This document shows, piece by piece, positions 1 through 7,355 of a stretch of DNA of 13,631 bases. Numbering within the stretch: position 1 is the stretch's first letter; every line of letters starts with the position of its first letter. The stretch comes from an uncultured Oscillibacter sp. (GTDB lineage Bacteria > Bacillota > Clostridia > Oscillospirales > Oscillospiraceae). The position numbers were made by a program, and so were the translations under genes. The stretch is from NCBI GenBank assembly GCA_902490355.1, contig CABUDN010000062.1:1-13631 (forward strand). The letters are read 5' to 3'. The notes below the pieces were generated by a model. That model did no database searches, was not told where the DNA came from, and worked only from the letters and a program-made list of their open reading frames with translations.

Positions 1-48
1 CGAGATAAAGGAATGTGACTGGAGTTCAGACGTGTGCTCTTCCGATCT
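1..48 (+). other. Illumina P7/TruSeq index adapter (assembly contamination)
   Basis: Positions 15-48 match the constant part of the Illumina TruSeq read-2 adapter, beginning GTGACTGGAGTTCAGACGTG and ending GCTCTTCCGATCT. Positions 1-6 (CGAGAT) match the end of the P7 primer site, leaving an 8-base index AAAGGAAT at 7-14, which reads ATTCCTTT on the other strand (from memory, a TruSeq index 27 sequence). This is not genomic DNA. Any start codon or peptide called within it, such as the GTG at 34 that gives an apparent MLFRS N-terminus for sigG, is artificial. Confidence 0.97.
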
Positions 49-720
49 GACCGTCAGGCCCGGCAGGATCTCATCGAGGGAAATCTGCGGCTGGTACTGT
101 CGGTCATTCAGCGCTTTGCCAGCCGGGGTGAAAATGCGGACGACCTGTTTCAGGTGGGCTGCGTGGGCCTGATCAAGGCGGTAGACAATTTTGACATCAA
201 CCAGCCGGTACGTTTTTCCACCTACGGTGTGCCCATGATTATCGGAGAAATCCGGCGGTATCTCAGGGACAACAGCGCCATCCGCGTCTCCCGCAGCATG
301 CGGGATACCGCCTACCGGGTCCTCCAGGCCCGGGACAAGCTCATCGCCCAGTCCCAGCACGAGCCCACGGTGGAGCAAATCGCCAAGGAGCTGAACATTC
401 CCCGGGAAGAAGTGGTCTTTGCCATGGATGCCATCGTGGACCCGGTCTCGCTCTATGAACCGGTGTACGACAACGGCGGCGACGCCATCTGCGTCATGGA
501 CCAGGTCCGGGATACCAAGAACACCGATGAGAGCTGGACGGAGCGCATTGCGCTCAAGGATGCGCTCAAGCTTTTGGATGAGCGGGAGCGCCGGATTTTA
601 TCCCTGCGCTTCTACGAGGGCAAGACCCAGATGGAGGTCTCCCGGGAGGTGGGCATCTCCCAGGCTCAGGTCTCCCGTTTGGAAAAGGGCGCCATCAATA
701 CCATTAAAAAGCACATCTGA
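49..720 (+). CDS. sigG: RNA polymerase sporulation sigma factor SigG, 5'-truncated
   Basis: Forespore-specific late sigma factor of endospore formers that directs RNA polymerase to genes for spore DNA protection, germination and maturation. About 223 genuine residues remain, beginning DRQARQDLIEGNLRLVLSV. Region 2 carries GNLRLVLSVIQRF, DDLFQVGCVGLIKAVDNFD and FSTYGVPMIIGEIRRYLRDN; region 3 carries IRVSRSMRDTAYRVLQARDK; the linker has the SigG-like DPVSLYEPVYDNGGD followed by VMDQ; region 4.2 is a helix-turn-helix in GKTQMEVSREVGISQAQVSR. Recalled B. subtilis SigG is about 260 residues, so roughly 30-40 N-terminal residues lie beyond the contig. The reading frame runs into the adapter at 48, so the true start is absent. 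SigF is the closest alternative, but the linker and region 4 favour SigG. No intrinsic terminator is seen after the stop. Confidence 0.93.
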   Translation, partial: DRQARQDLIEGNLRLVLSVIQRFASRGENADDLFQVGCVGLIKAVDNFDINQPVRFSTYGVPMIIGEIRRYLRDNSAIRVSRSMRDTAYRVLQARDKLIAQSQHEPTVEQIAKELNIPREEVVFAMDAIVDPVSLYEPVYDNGGDAICVMDQVRDTKNTDESWTERIALKDALKLLDERERRILSLRFYEGKTQMEVSREVGISQAQVSRLEKGAINTIKKHI

Positions 721-751
721 GGCACACAAGGCCCCGCTTCCGCCGCCCGGT

Positions 752-780
752 TTGACGCCGGGAAAAAAACGCGGTACAAT
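752..780 (+). promoter_or_regulatory. Sigma-A-type promoter for the thioesterase gene
   Basis: The -35 TTGACG (752-757) and -10 TACAAT (775-780) are separated by exactly 17 bases. The predicted start is near 787, just before the AAAGGAGG ribosome binding site at 796-803. This lets the thioesterase be expressed independently of sigG. Confidence 0.75.
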
Positions 781-795
781 GGGCGGTATCGAAAC

Positions 796-803
796 AAAGG
801 AGG
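796..803 (+). promoter_or_regulatory. Ribosome binding site that fixes the thioesterase start
   Basis: AAAGGAGG lies 9 bases before ATG 813 but only 3 bases before an in-frame TTG at 807. The spacing selects ATG 813 as the start codon. Confidence 0.8.
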
Positions 804-812
804 CCCTTGACA

Positions 813-1223
813 ATGGATCTGAAAGAACTGGCGAAAAGCCGTAATGCCAAAAACGCATTTTGCAACCGGCTGGGAATCCAAATCCGGGATATCGCACCCG
901 GCCGTGCGGTGGTCGTCAAAACCGTAGGACCCGAGGATGTCAACCCGCTGGGAATTCCCCACGGCGGCGTATACTTCTCCATGGCCGACACCGCCTGCGG
1001 CACCGCCATGGCCACCCACGGCTATGCCGCCGTTACCATGGATGCCAATTACCATTTTCTGAAAAGTGCAGCAGTGGGCGACACCCTGACGGCGGAGTCC
1101 TTTGAAGTGCGCTCCGGCCGCACCATCGGCGTATACGATGTGCGGATCACCAATCAGGACGGAACCCTGCTGGGGACCGGTACGTTTACCTTCTACCGGC
1201 TGGACCAGAAGCTGACGGTCTGA
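813..1223 (+). CDS. PaaI-family hotdog-fold acyl-CoA thioesterase
   Basis: A 136-residue single-domain hotdog protein, the usual length for the PaaI/4HBT group, which hydrolyses acyl- or aryl-CoA thioesters as an oligomer in the cytosol. The family signature is at residues 49-61 (PHGGVYFSMADTA), where HGG (50-52) caps the hotdog helix and Asp59 sits where PaaI enzymes place the catalytic acid. The C-terminal half has alternating strands ending in GTFTFYRL. The start is ATG 813, chosen from AAAGGAGG at 796-803. It has its own promoter (752-780) and ends just before a bidirectional terminator. Neighbours give no pathway clue, so the substrate is unknown; a housekeeping role clearing stray acyl-CoAs is a guess. 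Confidence 0.88.
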   Translation: MDLKELAKSRNAKNAFCNRLGIQIRDIAPGRAVVVKTVGPEDVNPLGIPHGGVYFSMADTACGTAMATHGYAAVTMDANYHFLKSAAVGDTLTAESFEVRSGRTIGVYDVRITNQDGTLLGTGTFTFYRLDQKLTV

Positions 1224-1260
1224 GCTGCTTCAGCTGATTGAAAACACACCTGCATACAGC

Positions 1261-1290
1261 AAAACGCGGAGCGCATGCGCTCCGCGTTTT
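1261..1290. terminator. Bidirectional terminator between thioesterase gene and glnS
   Basis: A perfect 30-base palindrome: the left arm is AAAACGCGGAGCGCA and the right arm is its exact complement. The A and T ends give a T tract on both strands; on the plus strand it continues into CTCTTTATTT. It lies between the convergent stops at 1223 and 1295 and can end both transcripts. Confidence 0.88.
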
Positions 1291-1294
1291 CTCT

Positions 1295-2992
1295 TTATTT
1301 CTTGAAGCTGTCCTTCAAAGACACGCTGCGGTTGAACACCAGGTGGCCGGGGGCAGAATCCTTGCTGTCGGCGCAGAAATAGCCCTGGCGCATGAACTGG
1401 AAGTGATCGCTGGGCTGGGCCTGAGCCAGTCCGGCCTCCACCTTGCAGCCGGTGAGGATCTCCAGAGAATCCGGATTCAGGCACTCCAGGAAGTCCTTAT
1501 CGGCAGCGTCGGGATTGGGATCGGAGAAGAGGTTGTCATAGAGCCGCACCTCGGCATCCACAGCGGTGGCGGCGTCCACCCAGTGGATGGTGGCACCCTT
1601 GACCTTCCGGCCGTCAGCGGGATCGCCGCCGCGGCTGTCCGGATCGTACTCGGCCCGGATCTCGGTGATATTCCCCTGCTCGTCGGTCTCATAGCCCACG
1701 CAGCGGATCAGGTATGCGCCCTTCAGGCGGCACTCCGGTCCGTTCGGATACAGGCGCTTGTACTTGGGAATGGGCTCGGGCAGGAAGTCCTCCGCCTCAA
1801 TCCACAGATTCCGGGAGAAGCTGACCTCCCGGGTCCCGGCGGCGGGGTCCAGGGGATTGTTCTCCACGGTCACCGTCTCATGCCGGTCCTCCGGATAATT
1901 GACGATGGTCAGCTTGACGGGGCGCAGCACCGCCATCACGCGGCTGGCCGTCTCGTTGAGGTCCTCCCGCAGGCAGTGCTCCAAAAAGCCGTACTCCACC
2001 ACATTGGCGCTCTTGGCTACGCCGATGCGCTCGCAGAAATTGCGGATGGACCGGGGGGTGTAGCCCCGGCGGCGCAGGCCGCACAGGGTCGGCATCCGGG
2101 GGTCATCCCAACCGGAAACCTTGCCGCCCTCCACCAGAGCGCGGAGCTTGCGCTTGGACATGACGGTGTGATCGATGCCCAGGCGGGCAAACTCAATCTG
2201 CCGGGGACGGCTGGGCAGGTCGCAGTGCTCCACCACCCAGTCGTACAGGGGCCGATGGGCCTCAAACTCCAGAGAGCAGAGGCTGTGGGTAATACCCTCC
2301 AGAGCGTCCTGAATGGGATGGGCGAAGTCGTACATGGGATAGATGCACCACTTGTCCCCCTGACGGTGATGGTGCATATGGTTGATCCGATAGAGCACCG
2401 GGTCGCGCATGTTGAAGTTGCCGCTGGCCAGATCGATCTTGGCCCGCAGGGTCATGGCGCCGCTGGGGAACTCGCCGGCCCGCATCCGGGCAAACAGGTC
2501 CAGGCTCTCCTCAATGGGACGGTCCCGGTAGGGAGAGGTGGCGGGCACCCCAATATCGCCCCGGTGGGCCTTGAACTCCTCCGGGCTGAGCTGGCACACA
2601 TAGGCCAGGCCCTTTTTGATGAGGCCCACTGCCTGGCGATAGTCCTCTTCAAAATAGTCGGAACCGTAGAAGAAGCGGTCGCCCCAGTCAAAGCCCAGCC
2701 AGTGGATGTCCTCCTTGATGGCCTCCACGAACTCCTCGTCCTCCTTGGTGGGGTTCGTGTCGTCCATCCGCAGGTTGCAGAGGCCGCCGTACTTCTCCGC
2801 CGTGCCGAAGTCGATGGTCAGAGCCTTGCAGTGGCCGATATGCAGGTAGCCGTTGGGCTCGGGGGGAAACCGGGTGTGGACGGTCATGCCCTCATACTGT
2901 CCTCCGGGACCAATATCCTCTTCAATAAACGCATGGATAAAGTTCCGGCTCTCCGGGGCCTCGTCCCGCGTGATTTTCGTCTCGTCAGCCAT
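1295..2992 (-). CDS. glnS: Glutaminyl-tRNA synthetase
   Basis: Class Ic aminoacyl-tRNA synthetase that charges tRNA-Gln with glutamine in the cytosol. The protein has 565 residues, close to the roughly 550 of the E. coli enzyme. The class I HIGH motif is in PPEPNGYLHIGH (43-54), and the KMSKS-type loop is VMSKRK (277-282). The GlnRS-specific stretch LEFEAHRPLYDWVVE is at 241-255. The C-terminal part, from about 340, is the two-barrel anticodon-binding region. The frame stays open upstream to 3064, but the start is placed at ATG 2992 because GGAAGGA lies about 9-10 bases upstream and MADETKITRDEAPESRNFI resembles other GlnRS N-termini; the extra upstream codons overlap the promoter. Many Firmicutes lack GlnRS and make Gln-tRNA through GatCAB, so this gene marks a lineage with direct charging. 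The direct enzyme is generally thought to have spread from eukaryotes. Confidence 0.96.
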   Translation of the reverse strand: MADETKITRDEAPESRNFIHAFIEEDIGPGGQYEGMTVHTRFPPEPNGYLHIGHCKALTIDFGTAEKYGGLCNLRMDDTNPTKEDEEFVEAIKEDIHWLGFDWGDRFFYGSDYFEEDYRQAVGLIKKGLAYVCQLSPEEFKAHRGDIGVPATSPYRDRPIEESLDLFARMRAGEFPSGAMTLRAKIDLASGNFNMRDPVLYRINHMHHHRQGDKWCIYPMYDFAHPIQDALEGITHSLCSLEFEAHRPLYDWVVEHCDLPSRPRQIEFARLGIDHTVMSKRKLRALVEGGKVSGWDDPRMPTLCGLRRRGYTPRSIRNFCERIGVAKSANVVEYGFLEHCLREDLNETASRVMAVLRPVKLTIVNYPEDRHETVTVENNPLDPAAGTREVSFSRNLWIEAEDFLPEPIPKYKRLYPNGPECRLKGAYLIRCVGYETDEQGNITEIRAEYDPDSRGGDPADGRKVKGATIHWVDAATAVDAEVRLYDNLFSDPNPDAADKDFLECLNPDSLEILTGCKVEAGLAQAQPSDHFQFMRQGYFCADSKDSAPGHLVFNRSVSLKDSFKK

Positions 2993-3035
2993 GGCTGTCA
3001 GTCCTTCCTGTGCAAGTTTTTCAGCATAGGATTGT

Positions 3036-3064
3036 ATTATACCCAATCCCTCTGGAAATTGCAA
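3036..3064 (-). promoter_or_regulatory. Promoter of glnS
   Basis: On the minus strand, the -35 TTGCAA (3064-3059) and a consensus -10 TATAAT (3041-3036) are 17 bases apart. The predicted start is near 3029, giving a leader of about 37 bases. The leader is too short for a T-box, unlike alaS. Confidence 0.85.
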
Positions 3065-3090
3065 GGAAAATCAATGCTTCCCGGTCTTTC

Positions 3091-3336
3091 TCAGGCCAAC
3101 AGCCAGTCTTCCACCACATCCCGGACCGCTACCGGTGTGACCGCACCCCGAACCAGGACCTCCGCCAAGGCCCGCATTCGCCCAAAAGAAGACGTGAGAT
3201 CACACAATCGGGCACACTCTCCGCCGCATTCCACCTCAATCCCATAAACAACCGCCTCTTGTGTGCACTCTTCCAGCAGATAATACCGCACAGCAATGTC
3301 ACCGCACTTTGCCGTGCCGATCAACCGTCTGCGCAA
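3091..3336 (-). CDS. Small conserved hypothetical protein, DUF6514-like
   Basis: An 81-residue protein starting at a TTG codon. The start is supported by AGGGAGG 8 bases upstream. It has two short strand-rich blocks (AVRYYLLEE and AVVYGIEVEC) followed by a helix-rich part ending VRDVVEDWLLA. It has four cysteines, at residues 11, 24, 37 and 45, and neither a signal peptide nor a membrane segment. The YYLLEE...YGIEVE pattern resembles the clostridial DUF6514 family from memory; the function is unknown. Two tandem Spo0A boxes lie 60-80 bases upstream, hinting at expression linked to sporulation entry. No clear terminator separates it from the glnS promoter region just downstream. Confidence 0.72.
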   Translation of the reverse strand: MRRRLIGTAKCGDIAVRYYLLEECTQEAVVYGIEVECGGECARLCDLTSSFGRMRALAEVLVRGAVTPVAVRDVVEDWLLA

Positions 3337-3344
3337 GGTGTTCG

Positions 3345-3351
3345 CCTCCCT
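3345..3351 (-). promoter_or_regulatory. Ribosome binding site supporting a TTG start
   Basis: AGGGAGG on the minus strand, with 8 bases to TTG 3336. There is no alternative in-frame ATG, so this site decides the start of the DUF6514-like gene. Confidence 0.75.
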
Positions 3352-3370
3352 AGGTCATTTGTTTGGGCAC

Positions 3371-3414
3371 AGCATACCACAGCGTCAAGGTGAAACATGT
3401 CGAATTTTGTCGAA
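3371..3414 (-). promoter_or_regulatory. Tandem Spo0A boxes and possible promoter
   Basis: On the plus strand TGTCGAA occurs at 3398-3404 and again at 3408-3414, separated by TTT, so the boxes repeat every 10 bases, one helical turn. TGTCGAA (TTCGACA on the minus strand) is the core Spo0A box. A TATGCT -10-like element on the minus strand (3376-3371) would put a weak -35 directly under the proximal box, as in Spo0A-activated sigma-A promoters. A separate TTGACG (3388-3383) lacks a good -10. The boxes are clear; the promoter is tentative. Confidence 0.6.
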
Positions 3415-3443
3415 TGCCGGATACACATTCTGCTTTTCCTATC

Positions 3444-3475
3444 AAAAAAGAGGACACGCGCTCACGCGTGTCCTC
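3444..3475 (-). terminator. Intrinsic terminator of the comEC-holA-rnmV unit
   Basis: On the minus strand an 11-base-pair stem (GAGGACACGCG paired with CGCGTGTCCTC) with the 4-base loop TGAG is followed by six T. The rnmV stop codon TGA falls in the loop, so the hairpin starts inside the last codons of rnmV. Confidence 0.9.
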
Positions 3476-4061
3476 CCTGTTGGGCCAATTGCAAAAATTC
3501 TTCCCGGGTATAAAGCAGGTTCAAAGCCTCCAGCATTCCGTTGGCGTTGAGATGCTCCGGCAGAGCCAACTGCGCCAGCAGCTCCTGACGGCGGGCAGCA
3601 CTGTCCGGCCCGCCGGTGAGGCCCAAATCAAACAGATCTGCTTTGGTGATGGGGTCCCGGGGTGTTTGTGTCTCCCCTTCCCCTTCAAAGGTCGCGCCGC
3701 AGCGGCGCAATGCCTCCAACAGCACCTCCGGCCGCATGCCCTCGACGCCCAGCTTTCCCTCTTTGCCGGGGGTCCGCTTGCGGCGCTCCTTGCCCTTAAT
3801 ATCGGGAATATAGGCCTGCTTGACCAGTTCCTTGGGCAGGGCTCCCTTGAGAAATCCCCGGATCTGAAACCCTGCGCCGTCAGAGTCGGTGAGAATGATG
3901 AGGCCCCGCTTCTGGGCCAGACGCCGGAGAAACTCCAGCTTCTCCCGGTCCTTGAACACCTGGAACCCGCCCAGGGTGATGATGGTGGCGTCCACCACCT
4001 GAGAGAGGGTGTTTTGATCGTACCGCCCCTCTACCACGATGACTTCCCGAATCCGCATCAT
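3462..4061 (-). CDS. rnmV: Ribonuclease M5 (5S rRNA maturation)
   Basis: Toprim-domain endonuclease that in B. subtilis cuts both sides of the 5S rRNA precursor, with ribosomal protein L18 bound. The protein has 199 residues, close to the roughly 186 of B. subtilis. The Toprim glutamate is in VVEGRYD (9-15) and the DxD metal site is in ILTDSDGAGFQIR (56-68). The C-terminal RNase M5 domain (about 110-190) contains DPITKADLFDLGLTGG. The start is at tandem ATG codons 4061/4058; ATG 4061 overlaps the holA stop as ATGA, and either start would be translationally coupled to holA because only a weak GGGAG precedes it. A frame extension upstream to 4178 lies inside holA and is rejected. The stop is in the loop of the terminator. 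In B. subtilis the gene sits next to ksgA, so linkage to holA here is different. Confidence 0.92.
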   Translation of the reverse strand: MMRIREVIVVEGRYDQNTLSQVVDATIITLGGFQVFKDREKLEFLRRLAQKRGLIILTDSDGAGFQIRGFLKGALPKELVKQAYIPDIKGKERRKRTPGKEGKLGVEGMRPEVLLEALRRCGATFEGEGETQTPRDPITKADLFDLGLTGGPDSAARRQELLAQLALPEHLNANGMLEALNLLYTREEFLQLAQQGGHA

Positions 4062-5113
4062 GCCCGCCGCGCTCCCAGCCGCACCAGCAGCAGCTTCAGT
4101 TCCCCGGCCGCATCGATTCCCTTTTCGCTCTTCATGCGTCGGTCCAGTACCTGGCACATTTTCACCGCGTCGGCACACCAGTCGGCGTTGGTCCGCTTGG
4201 CTGCTGCCAGCAGCAGCTTTGCCGGATAGTCGCTTTTCATCTCCCAGAGCTCCATGAGCCAGTAACGGTCGTGACCGCTGTCAATGGCCAGCCGGGCGGT
4301 GTAGATCCGCCGCAGCTGGCTGCCCAGAGCCGCCAGAATCATAATGGGCTCCGTCTGCATCTTCAAAAGATCTCCCAAAATGGACGCGGCCTGGTCGTAG
4401 TTTCCCTGCAGCACCGCGTCGGAGAGCCGGAAGACCTCCGCCGAGAGGACCGGATCGGCCACGGCGTCAATATCTTCCTTGGTAATGGCCGCACCCTTGG
4501 CGTAGGCGCCGATCTTGGCAATCTCCGGCACCAGCCCGGTCATGAGCCCGCCGCAGGTGAAAATCAGGTATTCCGCCGTCTGCCGGTCAATGCTCTTGCC
4601 TAGGGCCCGGAACCGCCGGGCAATCCAGGCTACCAGATCGCTGTTTTCCGCAGCCCGGAACTCCACCGTCTCCACGTGCTCCGAAACGGCTTTATAGAGC
4701 TTTTTGACCGTCTTGTTGGGCTTATACTCCACCGTATCGTATACAAACGCCACGCAGCAATAGGGCGGCAGATCTTCCAGGAAGGCAATCAGCTTTTCCC
4801 GCTGCTCCTCCCCCAGCTTAAACAGGTCAAAATCCGTCACCACAATGAACGTCCGCTCCGCCATCATGGGCATGGCCTCCGCCGCCTCCACCAGGGTCTG
4901 GACCGTCAGATCCTTTCCCTCCATGCGGTGGTAATTGAATTCCTCAAAGCCGCCGGGAACCAGCGTTTTGCGCAGCTGATCCAGATAGTACTCCCGCAGG
5001 TAACTCTCCTCGCCGTAAAAAATGTAGGCGCAGCCGGGTGTCCCGGCAGCCAGATCCTTCTTGAACTTGTCAAACGCCTCATTTTTCCGGGGCGCTTTTT
5101 TCGCGTATGCCAT
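4058..5113 (-). CDS. holA: DNA polymerase III subunit delta
   Basis: Clamp-loader subunit that opens the beta sliding clamp and helps load it on primed DNA. It has 351 residues, the normal length for Firmicutes. The N-terminal AAA+-like domain begins with the delta signature CAYIFYGEESYLREYYLDQL (28-47), followed by a region with LVEAAEAMPMMAERTFIVV and DLPPYCCVAFVYD. The C-terminal collar domain is helical, with EVFRLSDAVLQGNYDQAASI and PIMILAALGSQLRRI. Start ATG 5113 has AAGGAG 6 bases upstream and lies 35 bases inside the end of comEC. The 3' end overlaps rnmV by ATGA. comEC-holA adjacency is common in Firmicutes and supports both calls. Confidence 0.94.
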   Translation of the reverse strand: MAYAKKAPRKNEAFDKFKKDLAAGTPGCAYIFYGEESYLREYYLDQLRKTLVPGGFEEFNYHRMEGKDLTVQTLVEAAEAMPMMAERTFIVVTDFDLFKLGEEQREKLIAFLEDLPPYCCVAFVYDTVEYKPNKTVKKLYKAVSEHVETVEFRAAENSDLVAWIARRFRALGKSIDRQTAEYLIFTCGGLMTGLVPEIAKIGAYAKGAAITKEDIDAVADPVLSAEVFRLSDAVLQGNYDQAASILGDLLKMQTEPIMILAALGSQLRRIYTARLAIDSGHDRYWLMELWEMKSDYPAKLLLAAAKRTNADWCADAVKMCQVLDRRMKSEKGIDAAGELKLLLVRLGARRA

Positions 5114-7355
5114 GTTGGTCTCCTTGATTCAAAAATAGCTCCACCGTGCCGTGGAGGTCCGTGCGGTATACCGTGCATCCCTGCCGGATCAGCCGTCCCA
5201 AAGTCTCGGATGCGGGATGGCCGTAGGAGTTGTCCCCTACGCTGATGCACACGGTCTGCGGGTCCAGCGCTTCCAGCAGCTCCTGGCTGGTGGAGTACTT
5301 GGAGCCGTGATGCCCCGCCACCAGCACCTCTATGTCAGAAAATCCCCACTGCTCCAGCAGCTTCCGCTCCGCGGCGGCATCCATGTCGCCGGTAATCAGC
5401 AGATTGGTCTCACCGGCGGACGCCAAAACGGACAATCCCCGCTCGTTGTCCTCCGTTTCGCCTTCCGGCGGCGGGTAGACCGTGACCGTTCCGGTCCCTG
5501 CCGAAAGCTCCACCGGCGCATTCACCACCTGTACCGCCGTTTTGTACGTGCGGGCCAGATCCAGCACAGCCTGCGGCGCCTCAGATGCCGGTACCAGCAG
5601 ATGCTCCACCGGGATTCTGGCCAGCAGGGCCTCCACACCGGAGAGATGGTCCTCATCAAAGTGCGTCAGGATCAAATAATCCAGCTTCCCGCAGCCCATG
5701 GTCCGGAGCTGATAGGCTGCGGTTTCTCCCGGCGCGTACCAGCTGTTGCTGCTGCCGCAGTCCACCAGCGCGTAAGTCCCGGACCACGACAGTGCGATGC
5801 TCTGCCCCTGCCCCACATTCAGCACCACGGCGTTGACATCCGCATCATACCGGGCCGCACCCAGGAAAACCGCTGCAGCCAGGGACACGGCGGATAATCC
5901 CCCGGCCAGCAGATAACTGCGGCCCCGGCCCCGCCGCAGACACCACACCAATCCGAACAGCAAATAGGCAAATACCAGCCAGTACGGCAGATACGGGTTT
6001 GCAAAATACACCGCGTGACCGGGCACCATTGCCAGCACCCGTGCGCACGCCAGAATATATTGGGCCAGCAGCCCGGGAATCCAGCCCAGCGCCATGGCCA
6101 AGGGCCAGCAGATGATGCTGACAAGTACGCTCATCATAGCGCCTATGAACACCGCAGTGGCCGCCCACAAGCACAGCAGATTACTGACCGGGGAAATCAG
6201 CACCAACGTGCCGAAATAGAAGGCCGACAGTGGAACGGTGAAGATCAGAGCGCCCATGGTTGCGGAAAAACTGGCTGCTATAAAGGAAAACACCTTTCCA
6301 CGCTTCCGGCGTCCCAACAGCATCCGGTAAAGCCGCGGCGAAAGGAACAGAATCCCGGCCACCGCCGCAAAGGACAGCTGCAGACTAATGGAACAGGCAG
6401 CAAAGGGGTTGGCCAGCAGTATCAGCATCAAGGCCGCGGCCAGAGAGGTCGGACCATCCCGTTCCCGGCCGAACAGCGGCGCCGCCACCAACAAAATCAG
6501 CATCACACAGGCCCGCAATACCGAGGGACTGGCGCCGGTAAGCAGTGCATAGAGAATCAGCACGCCCACGGCACACGCCGCTACCAGACGGCGCCGGTGC
6601 CGCCCCGCCAGCAGCCGGATCAAACCCAGCAAGAACCCGCAGTGCATGCCGGAAACCGCCAGCACATGATAGAGTCCGGCCTCCGTCAAATCCGCCGCAG
6701 CTTGGGTCGACAGGGCAGACTTGTCTCCGGTTAAGATGGCAGTGATAAATCCGGCGGTATCGCCGGTGTACAGCCGGGCAATCCGCTCTTTCATGGCCAT
6801 GCCCAGCCGGACCGGCCACCAGCGGACTGAACCGGCGCTTCCCGTCTCAATCTGCGCTGTTCCCTGCCCATAGGCCAGCAAAAAGACGCCCTTGGAGGTA
6901 AACGCCGTAACATCGTCATCCCGGATGCGGGCCGCGCTTTGCAGCCGCACCGTGTCGGTGATTCTCTGCCCCGGACAGCAGGTCAAAATGGAGGAGTCCC
7001 CGTAGTAGACCGCCTTTCCCGGCAATCCTTCCAGCTCTACCGTCACCTTGGCACCGTAGTCCGTGGCCGTGGGCTGTGCGCATACTGTCATCACCACCGT
7101 GCCCGTCTGACCGGCCAGAGCCTCCATGGGCCGCTGCACCTGCCGGACATACAGCCAGTTGTATCCCAAGGCCAGGGCAAGCCCCACACCCATGAGCACA
7201 CACCGCCTCCGCCAGATGCCCGGCAGCAGGAGGCCTGCCAGCGCGGCTGCCAGAGAGATCCAGGCGCACGGAAGCAGCCAATTGCCGGGCAGCAGGTATT
7301 GTGCCAGGAAAATACCGGCGGAAAACGCACCGGCAAAGATTGCCAGTTTCCTCAT
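5079..7355 (-). CDS. comEC: ComEC/Rec2 DNA-uptake channel with metallo-beta-lactamase domain
   Basis: Inner-membrane protein that forms the channel for single-stranded DNA entry during transformation. It has 758 residues, the full family length. Two or three N-terminal membrane segments (about 5-70) precede a soluble DUF4131-like part (about 80-175). The Competence domain with many membrane helices (about 220-500) carries HVLAVSGMHCG (230-240). The C-terminal metallo-beta-lactamase-like domain has LNVGQGQSIALSWSG (512-526), THFDEDH (564-570), ITGD (654-657) and GHHGS (681-685), all intact, so a nuclease role is possible. ATG 7355 overlaps the stop of the upstream xre gene as ATGA, with GGAG about 8 bases before it. 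Its 3' end overlaps holA by 35 bases. Whether the organism is naturally competent cannot be told; comEC is kept in many bacteria not known to transform. Confidence 0.94.
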   Translation of the reverse strand: MRKLAIFAGAFSAGIFLAQYLLPGNWLLPCAWISLAAALAGLLLPGIWRRRCVLMGVGLALALGYNWLYVRQVQRPMEALAGQTGTVVMTVCAQPTATDYGAKVTVELEGLPGKAVYYGDSSILTCCPGQRITDTVRLQSAARIRDDDVTAFTSKGVFLLAYGQGTAQIETGSAGSVRWWPVRLGMAMKERIARLYTGDTAGFITAILTGDKSALSTQAAADLTEAGLYHVLAVSGMHCGFLLGLIRLLAGRHRRRLVAACAVGVLILYALLTGASPSVLRACVMLILLVAAPLFGRERDGPTSLAAALMLILLANPFAACSISLQLSFAAVAGILFLSPRLYRMLLGRRKRGKVFSFIAASFSATMGALIFTVPLSAFYFGTLVLISPVSNLLCLWAATAVFIGAMMSVLVSIICWPLAMALGWIPGLLAQYILACARVLAMVPGHAVYFANPYLPYWLVFAYLLFGLVWCLRRGRGRSYLLAGGLSAVSLAAAVFLGAARYDADVNAVVLNVGQGQSIALSWSGTYALVDCGSSNSWYAPGETAAYQLRTMGCGKLDYLILTHFDEDHLSGVEALLARIPVEHLLVPASEAPQAVLDLARTYKTAVQVVNAPVELSAGTGTVTVYPPPEGETEDNERGLSVLASAGETNLLITGDMDAAAERKLLEQWGFSDIEVLVAGHHGSKYSTSQELLEALDPQTVCISVGDNSYGHPASETLGRLIRQGCTVYRTDLHGTVELFLNQGDQHGIREKSAPEK

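Noticed and set aside
746..762. CCCGG...CCGGG hairpin after sigG as a terminator
   Set aside because: It is followed by A residues, not T, on the plus strand and overlaps the -35 of the thioesterase promoter.
1238..3247. 669-codon open frame on the plus strand opposite glnS
   Set aside because: It is the antisense shadow of a strongly conserved gene; GC-rich codon use keeps the opposite frame open. The translation is Leu/Ala/Gly/His rich with no recognisable motif.
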